64,000 bases of DNA. It comes from Plasmodium relictum. Its lineage: Eukaryota; Apicomplexa; Aconoidasida; Haemosporida; Plasmodiidae. Below the pieces are notes generated by a model. It ran no database searches and was not told where the DNA came from. It saw nothing but the letters and a program-made list of their open reading frames with translations. The stretch covers positions 2,170,001 to 2,234,000 of the forward strand of contig NC_041690.1 of NCBI RefSeq assembly GCF_900005765.1, read 5' to 3'. The translations under genes were made by a program, and so were the position numbers. The stretch's first letter is position 1; each line of letters opens with the position of its first letter. Below, one piece after another: positions 9,837 through 22,189 of this stretch.

Positions 9837-12590
9837 TTACTGTGAGTTTAATACTCGATCTTTTAAATCTTTTTTTTCATTTACTAATGATCTTAAAACG
9901 TACTTCAATATACCACCATTCTTAAAATATTTTACCTCAATTTCTGTATCAATTCTGCATAAAACCTCAAAAGTAATGATTTTTCCTTTTTGTTTCATCT
10001 GAACAGTTATATTTTGTTGTGGTTTTAAGTCCCCTTCATTCAATAAAATAGTAAAGGTTTCTGTACCATCCATATTATAATACTTAGCATTTTCATTATT
10101 TAAAAATTGTAAAGGTAAAACACTCATACCTATCAAATTACTTCTATGAATTCTTTCAAATGATTCAGCTATTATAGCTTTTATTCCTAACAAATAAGAA
10201 CCTTTAGCTGCCCAATCTCTTGAACTTCCGCACCCGTATTCTTTTCCAGCAACAATAATAACATCAACATTGTCTTCTTTATATTTCATAGCAGCCTTAT
10301 ATACTGACATTAATTCATTAGTAGGTATATGTATAGTATTTGGCCCTTTATCTGGACATAACTTATTTATTAATCTAATATTTGCAAATGTTCCTCTAAT
10401 CATAACTTCATCATTACCTCTTCTAGATCCATACGTATTTAAATCTTCATCTTTAATGTTTTTCGACTTTAAATATTTATAAGCTTCTGATGTTTTATGT
10501 ATCATTCCAGCTGGTGATATGTGATCGGTAGTTATACTATCACCTAATAATAATAAAATATGTGCATCTTTAATATCTTTAACTTTTTCTGGTTTCAGTT
10601 GCATATTTTCAAAAAATGGAGGTTTATGTATATAAGTAGAATTAGCATCCCATTCATATAACTTGTCTTTCTTTATTTTTATATTATTCCAGTATTTATT
10701 TACATATTTTATATTTTTATAAATATCCGTATACATTTGAGCTTTTAAATATTTTTCTTCATATGCTATTATTTCATCTTTTTTTGGAATCAAATCTAAA
10801 GCATTAATAGTTTTTCCATTATAATTAAATGTATAGTTACTTAAATCAACATTAACATTACCAATAATACTGAACAAAACTACTAAGACAGGAGAAGCTA
10901 AATAATTTGCTTTTACTAATGGATGAACACGTCCTTCGAAGTTTCTATTTCCTGATAAAACAGAAGAAACTACTAAATCATGCTTATTAATAACATCTTC
11001 TACCTCTTTATCTAAGTTTCCACTATTTCCAATGCAAGTCATACAACCATAACCGACATTATAAAATCCTAATTGTTCCAAATAATTTAAAAGTCCTCCA
11101 GCCTCTAAGTATTTCTGAACAATTTTTGATCCTGGAGATAAAGAACTTTTAATATAAGGTAAACTTTTTAAGCCCATTTCCACTGCTTTTTTTGCTAATA
11201 ACCCTGCAGCTATCATAGAAGAAGAATTGCTTGTATTAGTACAAGACGTAATAGCAGCCAAAACTACACTACCATGGCTCAGAGTATAAGTTTTATCTTT
11301 GTATTCAAAAGAAATTTTTTTATTTCTTTCTTCTTTTGGGACATTATATCCCTTAAAGCCAATAGGTGATTCTAAGCATATAGTAAAATCTTTGTGTAAG
11401 TTTGACAATAAGACATTATCATGTGGTCTTTTGGGACCAGATAAAGATAAACTCAATTTAGACAAATCTAAAGTATAAACTTCTGTATATTCAATATTAT
11501 CTGAATAATTATTAAATAAACTATTAGTCATTAAATATTCACGTATCAAATTTACCTTTTCTTTATCCCTGCCTGTCTGTATAAGATATTCTAAGGTGGC
11601 ATCATCAACTCCAAAAAATCCAACTGTAGCACCGTATTCAGGAGCCATATTTGCAATAGTTGCTCTATCTGCCAATTTTAAATCTTTTAAACTAGGGCCA
11701 AAAAATTCTACATATTTATTAACAACACCAACTTCTTTTCTTAAAAATGAAGTAATATATAAGACAATATCTGTACTTAATAAATAATTAGATAATTTTC
11801 CAACTACATTTATACCTATAACTTCTGGTAGAGTCATAGAAATAGGCAATCCTAACATTGTTGCTTCTGCTTCTATTCCCCCTACTCCCCATCCTAATAT
11901 TCCCAATCCATTAATCATAGTAGTGTGAGAATCTGTGCCCACAAGGCTATCAGGATATAATAAATTATTTTTTTTAAATACACAATGAGCCAAATATTCC
12001 AAATTTATTTGATGTACTATACCTGATCCAGGTGGTAATATTAATACATTTTGAAATGAATTCATACCCCATTTAAGAAATTTAAATCTTTCTAAATTTC
12101 TTTCAAATTCTTTTCTTTCATTTAGCTCTAAAGCCTCTGAACTTCTACTATAATCTACTTGAACAGAATGATCTATAACTAAATCTACTGGTATTAATGG
12201 ATTTATACTATCTGCATTCCCTCCTAATAATTCAGCTGTATCCCTCATAGTCGCTAAATCAACTAAACATGGTACTCCTGTAAAGTCTTGTAATAAAACT
12301 CTTGCAGGCATAAAAGGGATTTCCTTTTTTTTTTTGCAATTATCTTTCCATGATAATATTGTTTCTATATTTGACTCTGTTACTTTTAAATTATCACAAT
12401 TTCTCACAGCGGATTCTAGTAATATCCTGATGGAATATGGCAAACTTTTTATTCTACTATCATTTAACTCATTTAAATCATAAAAAAAATAATTAGATTT
12501 GTTTAATTTCTTATATGTTTTATCAAAAGGATTTGTTTTACTGCAATATTTTCTTACATAATTCTTTAAATTAATATTAATATTCTTCAT
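9837..12590 (-). CDS. Aconitate hydratase / iron-regulatory-protein homologue
   Basis: Single exon, 917 residues. Converts citrate to isocitrate with a [4Fe-4S] cluster. Full-length match to the cytosolic aconitase/IRP1 class: N-terminal DFTGVPCLVDLA, NADSINPLIPVDLVIDHSVQVD, GTDSHTTMINGLGILGWGVGG and PEYGATVGFF, then cluster ligands C450 (in ITSCTNTSN) and C516/C519 (in GYGCMTCIGNSG). The C-terminal swivel domain has GDSITTDHISPAG, the SRRGNDEVMIRGTFAN motif and GKEYGCGSSRDWAAKG. The numbering is offset by about 13 from human IRP1 (437/503/506), reflecting an extra N-terminal basic Asn/Lys segment that could act as a mitochondrial presequence. Known biology of the Plasmodium enzyme places aconitase activity in the mitochondrial TCA cycle and reports RNA binding; that is literature knowledge, not seen here. 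Divergent from RPS6. Confidence 0.97.
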   Translation of the reverse strand: MKNININLKNYVRKYCSKTNPFDKTYKKLNKSNYFFYDLNELNDSRIKSLPYSIRILLESAVRNCDNLKVTESNIETILSWKDNCKKKKEIPFMPARVLLQDFTGVPCLVDLATMRDTAELLGGNADSINPLIPVDLVIDHSVQVDYSRSSEALELNERKEFERNLERFKFLKWGMNSFQNVLILPPGSGIVHQINLEYLAHCVFKKNNLLYPDSLVGTDSHTTMINGLGILGWGVGGIEAEATMLGLPISMTLPEVIGINVVGKLSNYLLSTDIVLYITSFLRKEVGVVNKYVEFFGPSLKDLKLADRATIANMAPEYGATVGFFGVDDATLEYLIQTGRDKEKVNLIREYLMTNSLFNNYSDNIEYTEVYTLDLSKLSLSLSGPKRPHDNVLLSNLHKDFTICLESPIGFKGYNVPKEERNKKISFEYKDKTYTLSHGSVVLAAITSCTNTSNSSSMIAAGLLAKKAVEMGLKSLPYIKSSLSPGSKIVQKYLEAGGLLNYLEQLGFYNVGYGCMTCIGNSGNLDKEVEDVINKHDLVVSSVLSGNRNFEGRVHPLVKANYLASPVLVVLFSIIGNVNVDLSNYTFNYNGKTINALDLIPKKDEIIAYEEKYLKAQMYTDIYKNIKYVNKYWNNIKIKKDKLYEWDANSTYIHKPPFFENMQLKPEKVKDIKDAHILLLLGDSITTDHISPAGMIHKTSEAYKYLKSKNIKDEDLNTYGSRRGNDEVMIRGTFANIRLINKLCPDKGPNTIHIPTNELMSVYKAAMKYKEDNVDVIIVAGKEYGCGSSRDWAAKGSYLLGIKAIIAESFERIHRSNLIGMSVLPLQFLNNENAKYYNMDGTETFTILLNEGDLKPQQNITVQMKQKGKIITFEVLCRIDTEIEVKYFKNGGILKYVLRSLVNEKKDLKDRVLNSQ

Positions 12591-15500
12591 ATTTTTCTAA
12601 ATATTATTTTAACACTTTTTTTTTCTGAACAATATTATATTTTTTTTCGCCTTTTTAGTTATTTATAGCTCAAGTATTTCATTCATATATTTACTTAACG
12701 TATTACTTATTTTTTATTATATTGATTTATCTACATATATATTTTTTTTTATTTAATTTTATTATTTTTAATCCAGTTTTTCTTAGCCAATTTTATTTTG
12801 TTTGGTGAAATATGGAATTTTATACTCATGCGTGTTTTTAATACTTAAAATTTTTAACAGAAAATATGGAGAGAAAAAAAAAAGTAAAAAAAGAAAAATG
12901 GAAAAACGAAAATTGAAAAAAGGTAGAAGTAAATAGAAATGAGAGAATTTTTTTTTAATCTTTCAAGTTATGTTTAGTAAAAAATGTGTATATTCTTTCT
13001 TTTTTTTTTTTTTTTCTGTAAACTATTTAAATAGCAAATAATATATATTTTAATTGCTTATTCTAGATTTTATATTTTTTTAAACTAAAAATTTGATAAA
13101 ATAAGTAAATAAATATATATTTATTATAAATATAATATTTATTTTAAATAATATCTAAAAATTATAAAAATTAATATTTTAATTAATAAAAATATTTTAA
13201 AAAAATTTTCATTAACCCATTATACAAAAGAAAAAAAAAAAAATTACAAAAATATTGAAGGACCAAAAAACCTGAAACATCTCGTTTATACAACTAAAAT
13301 ATTAAAATAAATATATCTTATTAAAATGTATTAAAAGAAAAAAAAAAAAAAAAAAGTAGAAATAGAATAATTTATGTATTTAAATAATAAATATTATGAA
13401 GAAAAAATTAGAACTATTTCTAAGGGCATATACTTTTTGTGCTTATTGAATAAAAGAAGTAATTTTTAAAAAACTTTTAAGTATAAATACAATATTTAAG
13501 ACGACATGATGTATTTATTCTATTTTTTATGGCATTTCTTTCCTATAATAAAATATTTAATAAAGTTATATAAAATTATAGAAGATCATAAATTCCTTTT
13601 TTTACACCATAACATAGTTGTAGTACACTTTTATAAAATGTTTTTTTTTTCTTAAACTATTTAAGAAATGTTAAGTTACTTAAAAGAAAAAAATAGTAAG
13701 TTGAAAAAAAATTATTATTTTTAGAATTTTTGTTTTTTTACATATTTTATTTATTAAAAGTGCATATATTAATAAATAGTTATAGTCTTATGTAATTTAT
13801 TTTAAATGAGAAAATTTACATTTTTTCATTTTAATAAAATAATTTTTTTATAAGAATTGGGTAATATAAGCTTATATGCTTGTACCAATTTTTAATTATG
13901 ACTTGCAACATCAAATACATTCAATTGAAAAAAGCATCTAATTCTATTATAAGGTATGATTATTTATTACTTGGAAATAATATAGGTTACCATAATATAT
14001 TTCATTCTTTTTTTTTTTTTTTATAGTCTATGAGTATATGACTTTATTCAAAAATAAAGGTCACTTACTATAAATATATGTGTATTGTAAAATAAAAGAT
14101 CTTTATTTATAATACAGGAAAAATTAAATAATATTTCAATCATTTATTATTTCAACGTTTTAAATAAATTTTTTTTTTTATTAGATGTATTGTAAACATT
14201 TCGTTTAATATTTTGATATATTAAGACATTTATATCAGTTTTATGAAAGATAAAAACGCTTTAGCGATATAACAAATGTGTTATGAATAATTGCAATACT
14301 AGTAATTATTCCTATATTTTGAGCAATAACTGTTTTTATAAAGAAAATAATAAGATACTGATCTAAAATATTTTTGAGAATAACAATTCCTTTCTTTTTA
14401 TTTTCCATTTTTAATAAACTTTTAAAACGAGAAAAAAAAATCTTGAATGTTATTTCTATATAAGAAAAATTTTAATTAATATTTGCAGATAATTTTATAA
14501 TTTTTTTTAAAAGTAAAATTTATATTTATTATACACGTATCATTTAGAAATATATGTATGCACAAGTATATTTTGCATAAATGAGAAAAATTATTAATTC
14601 AATTTATAATTTTACATTTGTATCTCTTGAAGTTTTCTTTGTTATCTTGTTAATTTTAAAAAGAAAGAAAAGGAATTCAAATAACTTCTAAGGTTTTGTT
14701 GTGATACATTTGGTTAAAAAAAATGTTGTTAAAGGGGGTGTACTATGATTTCAAATTTTCATTTAACAAAATACTTACATTTAAATGTATCAAATTTATA
14801 ATTATTAGTAATTTAATTAAAAGGATTTTCTTATATTTTTAACAAAAAAGAGAATAAAATAAAATAAAATTCAAATTAATAACTTAAAATAAAAAAAATT
14901 CGCTCTATATTTTTTTTTTTTTTTGAAATATGTAAGGGCTTTTTCACTTCTAATTATAGAAAAAAAAAAAATTATATATAATTATAAACAAAGTTTTTAA
15001 ATATTTACTAATTAATCATGTCCTTAAATAAGGATGTATAAAATATGAAAGAAAAAAAGAAAAATATTAAAAATTTTTAAAAATTATATAATTTTTGTAC
15101 TTAGAATATTTAAAAAAAAAAAAAGCAAAAAAAAAAAAAATAAGAACAAAAGTTTCATAAAGTGAATATGAATAAAATATTTTTCATATGCACAAATGCA
15201 TTTAAAAAAAAAAATAAAATAAATTAAAAAAAAAAATTTATTAACATATTTTAAAAAATCAACCTATGCAGTATTTGAAATAATAAAACTACGAAATTTT
15301 ATTTAAAAAAAAAGGAAATCAATCAATAGATATTTAAAAAATTAAAAATAAATAGTAAGTACATGTTGTTTACATAAAATTTATTATTTTTTTTTTTTTC
15401 TTGAATTCATATGCAATATTTTTTTTTGAAATTTTTTGATAAACTTTAAAAATAAATATTTTCATAGAGATAAAATTTTATTCTGAAAAAAATATAAAAT

Positions 15501-15597
15501 AAAAATACATTTTGTATTTTACATGTAACTTCTATTTTTTTTTTGAATATTATATGAAATTTCATTAATTTTTTATTTTATTTTTTTTTAAGAAAAA
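12591..15597. other. 3 kb divergent spacer with hairpin-forming segments
   Basis: Long spacer between the start codons of aconitase (minus) and RPS6 (plus); both promoters must lie here. No convincing open frame was found. Locally less AT-rich patches carry inverted repeats at 13855-13891, 14021-14073 and 14257-14266. The single G-run AAAGGGGGTGT lies near 14730, about 0.87 kb upstream of the RPS6 start. Whether any of these is a transcript or control element cannot be told from sequence alone. Confidence 0.6.
14021..14073. other. Imperfect inverted repeat (possible RNA hairpin)
   Basis: TTATAGT (14021-14027) can pair with ACTATAA (14067-14073). Inside it TGAC-TTTATT (14039-14048) pairs with AATAAA-GTCA (14053-14063) with one bulged G and a CAAA loop. 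That gives 17 base pairs in two nested helices. It sits in the aconitase-RPS6 spacer just after a T-run. In such AT-rich DNA the AT part could arise by chance; the TGAC/GTCA step is less easily explained. Confidence 0.35.
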
Positions 15598-16545
15598 ATG
15601 AAGTTGAATATTTCGAACCCTTTGAATAATGTACAAAAAAGTATAGAGATTGATGATGAGAAAAAATTATTGCCCTTTATGGAAAAGAGAATAGGGAATG
15701 TAGTACCAGGGGATTCAATAGGAGATGAATTCACTGGATATGTTTTTAGGATAACGGGAGGTAATGATAAGCAAGGTTTCCCAATGATGCAAGGGGTTTT
15801 AACAAATAACCGTGTCAGATTGTTATTTAAGAAAGGTATGAAATGCTATAGGCCAAGAAAAAAAGGAGAAAGAAAAAGAAAATCCGTTAGAGGTTGCATT
15901 GTTGGGCAAGATTTATCTGCTTTAAATTTAACTTTAGTAAAAAAAGGTACAAATGAAATTCCAGGATTAACTGATAAGACTGTTGGTAAAAAATTAGGAC
16001 CCAAGAGAGCTAGCAAAATTAGAAAGCTATTCAATTTAGATAAAACTGATGATGTAAGAAAATATGTTATTGGCAGATCTGTTACTAAAAATGGTAAAAC
16101 TAGAATTATTAAACCAAAAATTCAAAGATTAGTTACGGAAAAAAGACTATTTAGAAAAAGAACATTAATGGAGGCTAAGAAAAAACGTATATTAGAAAAA
16201 TGCAAAGCTATCAAGGAATACAAAAATGTTTTAAAAAAATATAGAAAAAAAATGGTCTCAAAAAAACAAGAAGAAACAGGAAAAAAGAAAAAAGTTAAAA
16301 AAACCATTTCCAAAAAAAATGTGAAGGGGGAAAAAAGCAAAGAAAAAATTGCAAAAAACCCAAAGGATAAAGTAAAAACTAAAAATGTAGAAAAAACAGT
16401 TGACAAAAAAGACAAAAAAACGGAAAAACCAAAAGTGGAAAAACAAGTGAAACCTGAAAATAAGACAAAAACTGAGAAAAAAACGGTTGCAAAAGATAAT
16501 AAAGAAGGAAATAAAGGAGATAAAAAGAAGAAAAATCAAAAATAA
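15598..16545 (+). CDS. RPS6: 40S ribosomal protein S6 (eS6)
   Basis: Small-subunit ribosomal protein, single exon here, 315 residues. It begins MKLNISNP, as S6 does throughout eukaryotes, and carries the S6 signatures [37 protein letters not shown] and PKIQRLVT at the expected positions (to about residue 180). The C-terminal third (about 220-315) is an extension of Lys/Glu/Val/Thr repeats in place of the short arginine-serine tail that is phosphorylated by S6 kinase in animals and yeast. I see no RRLSSLR-like site, so TOR-type S6 phosphorylation is not predicted at the usual place. The start codon is the only reasonable one given the conserved N-terminus. Confidence 0.98.
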   Translation: MKLNISNPLNNVQKSIEIDDEKKLLPFMEKRIGNVVPGDSIGDEFTGYVFRITGGNDKQGFPMMQGVLTNNRVRLLFKKGMKCYRPRKKGERKRKSVRGCIVGQDLSALNLTLVKKGTNEIPGLTDKTVGKKLGPKRASKIRKLFNLDKTDDVRKYVIGRSVTKNGKTRIIKPKIQRLVTEKRLFRKRTLMEAKKKRILEKCKAIKEYKNVLKKYRKKMVSKKQEETGKKKKVKKTISKKNVKGEKSKEKIAKNPKDKVKTKNVEKTVDKKDKKTEKPKVEKQVKPENKTKTEKKTVAKDNKEGNKGDKKKKNQK

Positions 16546-18594
16546 AAGGAAATAAATTTATTTTAAAATTGCCTCATTGAAATATGGGGATGAAAAGATC
16601 AATTGAATACAAAATTCAAAAAAACATTTATGCGACTATAAAAATATATGAAATAAAAATGAGACCTTTTTTTTTATAAAGCTATCAGTTTATACTAAAA
16701 TTTATTACAGCTCAATTTCATTTTTTAATTATATTAGTACATTTAAAATAAAATTTTAAATAAAATAAGAAATGCATATATTAATTTACATTGCATATCA
16801 TTCATTTATCATGTATTATTTCATTTTTCTTTTTTTTTATTAATTTATAAAAACTGTTCTATAATAATTTATGTATATGTAAATTTTTAGATAAAGATTT
16901 TCTTAAATATTTAATAAAATTAAAAAAATGCATTTATATTTATTTTTAACAGTGTTTTAAATTATTGCAAAAAAAAAATATATATATATATATTTTGCAA
17001 ATGCATATATGATAAATAGAAATTAATTAAACTTTTTATATTAAAACAACATTTTCTACGAAAAAAAAAATTATTTTATTTTATTTTTTCTGAAATGCAT
17101 TTACATTAATTAAATATAAATACTTATCACATCATATTGTGTTTGAAAATAATGAAATATTATATCATTTATCAAGTCTTTAATTTTTCTGGTTACTTAT
17201 ATATGTTTATATAAAAATGTAGAGATTTATTAAAATAATTCGAATTTTTTAAAATCTTAAAATAACTTAAGGACATATTTAATGTAATTTTTTATCTAAT
17301 ACTGATATCAATTATAGTAATTTACAAAATAAAAAAAATGCCTTTTGAAAAAAAATATCTTTGTTTTAAGGCAATGCTCAAAGAGGATAAAAGTGTTTTT
17401 GAAATTTCATTTAGTTTATAATATACATGTGTTTTTTTTTTTTCATTTTTATTATACCACACATTAATTAGTGAATAACAAATCTCATTTCTTCATGAAG
17501 TTCATATATTAAGCATAAACATTTCAATAAATAATATAATAAAAATTGAAAAAAAAAGTAAATTTTAATTTTTAGGCTTTCATATTCATTTTATTTCTCT
17601 ATTTGATTTTATTTTTTTAAATATTTATAATTTGAAAAATAATCGTTTCCCATTACTTTTTCTCATTTGCCTTAATTAAAAAGATTTATGAATTAAAAAA
17701 AAAGATAAAATTGATATATATATAAAAATGTAATTTTTTTTTGCTTTATTTTTTTAAAATTAAAAAAAAAAAAATTAACACATAACATAGCAAACATACC
17801 AAGAGAGATATAGTAATGAAATTAAATTTATTGATCCCTACACATATTTTTAAAAAAAAATTAATTGCATATTTGACACTCAAAGAAAATTAAACAATTT
17901 ATTATAAATTCCAAAATTTACCGGATAAAAATAAATATATATATATACATTTGAACATAAAAGTTTTCAACTAAATTATTAAAGAACACTGCTTTTATTT
18001 TTTTATGATTTGCCAATATTATTTTATTGCTGTTATCCTTATTTTTATGTGTAAAAAATTATAAATTATATTTTACACATTTAAATATATAATAATATTT
18101 CCGTGGCTAATAATGAAATTTTTTTCCTAAATTTTATTTATTATAGATACGTATTTTTCATTTATAAAGTTTAAAATATAAAAATTTTTCAGTATCATGT
18201 TTATACTTTTTTATATTATTTTTTTTTTACATATATTTACTAATTTTTTTGTAATTTATATAAAATTAATTTCTCATAAAATTGAAGTTTTATTGAAGTG
18301 TTGATACTTTATAATATTAATAAAAATATATATGTTTCATTCTGTTATTTCATTTTATTAATAAACATTAATTTTTTAAAGTTTTTTTTTTTTATTATAT
18401 TGTATATATTATTATTAATAAAAATATTATTATCATTATTATTAACATTACTGCTATTATTATATAATTATTTTTATTGATACTTTTATTATTATCCTTT
18501 TTTTTTTTTTGATTTAATTGTTAGTGTAAAATTTAAATTCTCATGAATTTATTAATCCAAAAGAAAAAATATATATTTTCATACTTTTTTTAAA
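16546..18594. other. Intergenic spacer, no gene seen
   Basis: About 2 kb between RPS6 and the V-ATPase D gene, same orientation. Dense A and T tracts and TA dinucleotide runs. The open frame at 18298-18480 consists only of Leu/Ile/Phe/Tyr/Asn codons typical of random AT sequence. Promoter and 5' UTR of the V-ATPase gene presumably lie at its right end. Confidence 0.7.
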
Positions 18595-20490
18595 ATGGGG
18601 GCTTTAGATGAATCTACACCAGTACCTTCTAGAATGTTATAAAAAAAATCTCATTAAATATATTTTGATAAAAATTATGTATATTTATATTATATGTATA
18701 ATACGTGAAATTTATAACTTTCTAATATATATGAAATGTTCAGAAATATTATTACTATTTTAAAATTTTCGTAATAAATAAAAAATGAGTATTTATTTTA
18801 TTTCATTTTGAATTATATTTTTGTAAAAAACAATTTATTAATTTAATCCATTTTTAAGTGAATTAATATAATTCATCTATTCGATTTTTATTCAATTTAC
18901 TCATATATGCATATATTAGCTCTACCAAGAAAGTAGTATATCTATCTAATATTTATTTTTTTTATTTGTTTATGATAGAACTCTACAGCTGATGAAGCAA
19001 AAAAAAAAGAGTGCTTTTCAAGGTTATTCTCTGTTGAAAAAAAAAAGTGATGCTTTATTTATTCACTTTAGGGATGTGTTAAAAGATATTGTTAAGGTAT
19101 AAATAAAATTTTAAAATTATTTTTAACATTAAATATTTTACAAATATACATTTTTTTTTTTTAACAAAATTTTAAAATTAGACAAAAATAAAAGTAGGTG
19201 AAGAAATGAGAAATGCTTCCTTTGCTTTAGCTAAAGCCGTATGGGCTGCTGGAGATTTTAAAGGGCAAATTATTGAAGGAATAAAAAGACCAGCTGTAGC
19301 ATTATCTCTATCTACTAACAATGTAGCTGGAGTTAAATTGCCTATATTTCAAGTACAAATAGACCCTACTGTTGATGTTCTAGGAAACTTAGGTGTTGCT
19401 TCAGGAGGGCAAGTTATTAATAACACTAGAGAAAATTATCTTCAATGTTTAAACATGTTAGTCAAGTTGGCGTCTATGCAAGTACTTAAAAAAAAAAAAA
19501 AGAAAGAATAATAATTAACAGCAATAATTATTAATTGGATATTTTATTCATATTTTCTTTATTTATAATGTTATATTTTATTTTATTTTACTCATTCCTT
19601 TTTACTTTATTTAATATCTTCTTTTATTTTATAATTTTTTCTAATATTCTTTATATAAATTTTTGCCTTGTTGATGATGTACAAAAGCATTTATCATTAT
19701 TATTATTATTATTTTCATATTTATTTCTATCCCTTTTTTTTTTATTTCTTATTCATATTTTTGTGCATTTTTTTAATAAGAAATATATCAAATATAAGGT
19801 GATTATTTTAATATATTATTTGCACCCAAAGATTTTTATAGAAATAAATATGTATTATATGTTTAAGGATAATTTTTTTTAATAAAAAATAAAAATGTTC
19901 ACATTTATTCCTTATATGTTTTCTTATAATGTAGGTAGCTTTTTTTTCACTTGATGAAGAAATAAAAATGACTAATAGAAGAGTTAATGCTTTAAATAAT
20001 GTTTGGGAAAAAAAAAAAAAAAAAAAAGCTAAAGTATTTTTTATAATTATACTTTTAATTACAAAAAACCTCTATTTTTTCGAAATTTTATTTAGATTGT
20101 TCTCCCTCGATTAGACGGAGGTATAAATTACATTATAAAGGAATTGGACGAAATAGAAAGAGAAGAATTTTATAGGTATAAAAAATTAGAATTATAAAAT
20201 GCTTTCATAATGTTAATAAAAATATTATATTTTTATAATTAATTTTATCTTTCATTCTCTAACATTCAGGTTGAAAAAAATAAAAGAAAAAAAAATAGAC
20301 AAATTAAAAGATTCAAATATAGATTATACAATGGACGGTAATACATTTAAAAGTTAATATTTTTTTTTTTTTTTGCATATAATGAAACTATATTTCCTAC
20401 ATATTCTTATGTATGTCAGGTAATTATAACAATGTGAAAAGGGATGATGAATTCATATGCTCACAAATGGATGATGATGTTATATTTTAA
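18595..20490 (+). CDS. V-type H+-ATPase subunit D (seven exons)
   Basis: Central-stalk subunit D of the vacuolar proton pump, the rotor that couples ATP hydrolysis in the A3B3 head to the membrane ring. Assembled exons: 18595-18635, 18979-19096, 19182-19481, 19935-20000, 20096-20175, 20270-20337, 20420-20490. All junctions are GT-AG, phases agree, and the product is 247 residues, the usual length for the family. Landmarks in order: PVPSRITLQLMKQKKKSA, GYSLLKKKSDALFIHFR, MRNASFALAKA, NNVAGVKLPIF, GGQVINNTRENYLQCLNMLVKLASMQ, FFSLDEEIKMTNRRVNALNN, IVLPRLDGGINYIIKELDEIEREEFYR. The 41-base first exon and 66-80 base internal exons are too short to appear as ORFs, which is why only exon 3 stands out. 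The tail ends in a Met-Asp-Asp-Asp-rich segment. Confidence 0.96.
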
Positions 20491-22189
20491 GTTTTTTCAA
20501 TCAAATATTTAATATATCTTTTTTTTTTTTTTAATTTGTGATATAATGCAATATACAAAAAAAATAAAATAATAATTCTTTATTTTTCATATGTAAGTAT
20601 TGTTGAAAATTAAAAGACTCATTAATGAACTAATTATTTTAAAAAACAAAAAAATATGCTTTAGCTATTACAAATTTTTTTTATTTTAGTATATATATAG
20701 CACTTATAAGAAAAAGGATATAATAATTGTATAAAACAGAATTTTATCTTATATTGTTTTTTCAAATTATATACGCAAATAAAAAAAAAGAATTAAAACT
20801 TATTTTACATTTACACGAGTTATAAATAATTGTATAAACATTATATCATAGAGTCAATTAGCATGACAATAAGACATCATCGCTTTCAAAAATAATCTAT
20901 AGAACTAACAACTAATCATAAATTGTATGTACTATTAAAATAACTTTTATGTTAAATTTTACGGAACCTTTTCTTTTCTTAATTATACATTAAATACATG
21001 CACTGAACAAGCATTTTTTATACAAACTGTTTATGCATAATTTTTTTTTATTTTATACGAAATAAGACGAAAATTTAATATTCTTAGAAGAAAAGGAAAA
21101 TGTTCTTTTTGACTTGTAGGTGATATGTATGATTAAATGTTGATTAATCTGGTTGGATTACTTTAACAAATTTATTATTAATTTTAAATTAAAAATAAAC
21201 AAAAATTATATATATAGAAAAAATATATATTTTTTATTTTTATAGCATTTAATATTTTGAAACATTATATTTTATTTTATCTTATTTTTTTTTTTTTTTT
21301 TTGGCTTATTTTAAAATATATTTTGCTTATTATAAGTTATCTGTAGGACACTATATTCCTATTTAATTTACCTTTTTATTATTTTATAGGGAAATAAAAA
21401 ATATATTCTTTATCAAAATAAAATATGCATTTAATGGTTGTGATAAATTATTTTTATTCTAATGAAATACTTTTATTATATTCATAAAATTCTACAAAAC
21501 AGTTGTTAATATTATGCACATACAATATTTTTAATTTTTTTTTTTTTTTTTTGAAGAAATTGACATATAATTTCTAATTTTTCTTGAATTAAGTTCTGAC
21601 TTTGCACACATTTAATTAAACTACATTTTACACACAAGCAATTGCAAAAATATATTTCTTCAACAATGCTAGTTTTGTAGTAGGAATAAATTAATAATGT
21701 AAAATATAAATTAAAATATCCATACCTATATCATATATGAATATATTTTTATATTTCATATTAAAATATTGGGGAAAAAATTCTTATTTAAATTATTTTT
21801 CCTTGGTTAGACACTTATAGTGCCTTTTTTTTGTTTTGTTTTTTTTTTTGTTTTTTTAACTTTCTATGAAGGAAGACAAATATATTTGATATAAATCAAA
21901 TAATCTATTTTCCTTTTTCAAAAGAAAAATAATATATAGATCTTTGTTGTTTTATTATATACATATATATATATATATATATATTTTTACTTTTTTTTTG
22001 GGATCTTAAACTTTTTTTTTTCATCACATTGCTTAGTATTTTTTTTTAAATAATTTTTATTTTATTAATTTAATATTTCATTATTTAAATTATAGAAAAT
22101 ATTTTCATAGTTATTAATTTTATAAGTTTTAATTAAGCGCTTCCTTAGAAAATAACTCAAAACGCACACATTTACGCACGCAAATTTAC
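20491..22189. other. Intergenic spacer, no gene seen
   Basis: About 1.7 kb between the V-ATPase D gene and the alveolin gene, both plus strand. The part at about 20800-21180 is a little less AT-rich, but all six frames are interrupted and I found no snoRNA or tRNA pattern there. It presumably holds the stage-specific promoter of the alveolin gene; I did not find a clear AP2-type site such as TGCATGCA. Confidence 0.6.

Noticed and set aside
16122..16539. Minus-strand Phe/Ser-rich ORFs opposite RPS6
   Set aside because: Complement of the Lys-rich RPS6 tail (AAA/AAG read as TTT/CTT).
19535..19882. 115-codon plus-strand ORF inside the V-ATPase D gene
   Set aside because: Lies in intron 3 (19482-19934); composition is Phe/Ile/Leu/Tyr as expected for AT-rich intron sequence.
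20868..20890. Minus-strand GATGATGT motif in a less AT-rich patch
   Set aside because: No D box and no recognisable guide; the patch has no coding frame either.
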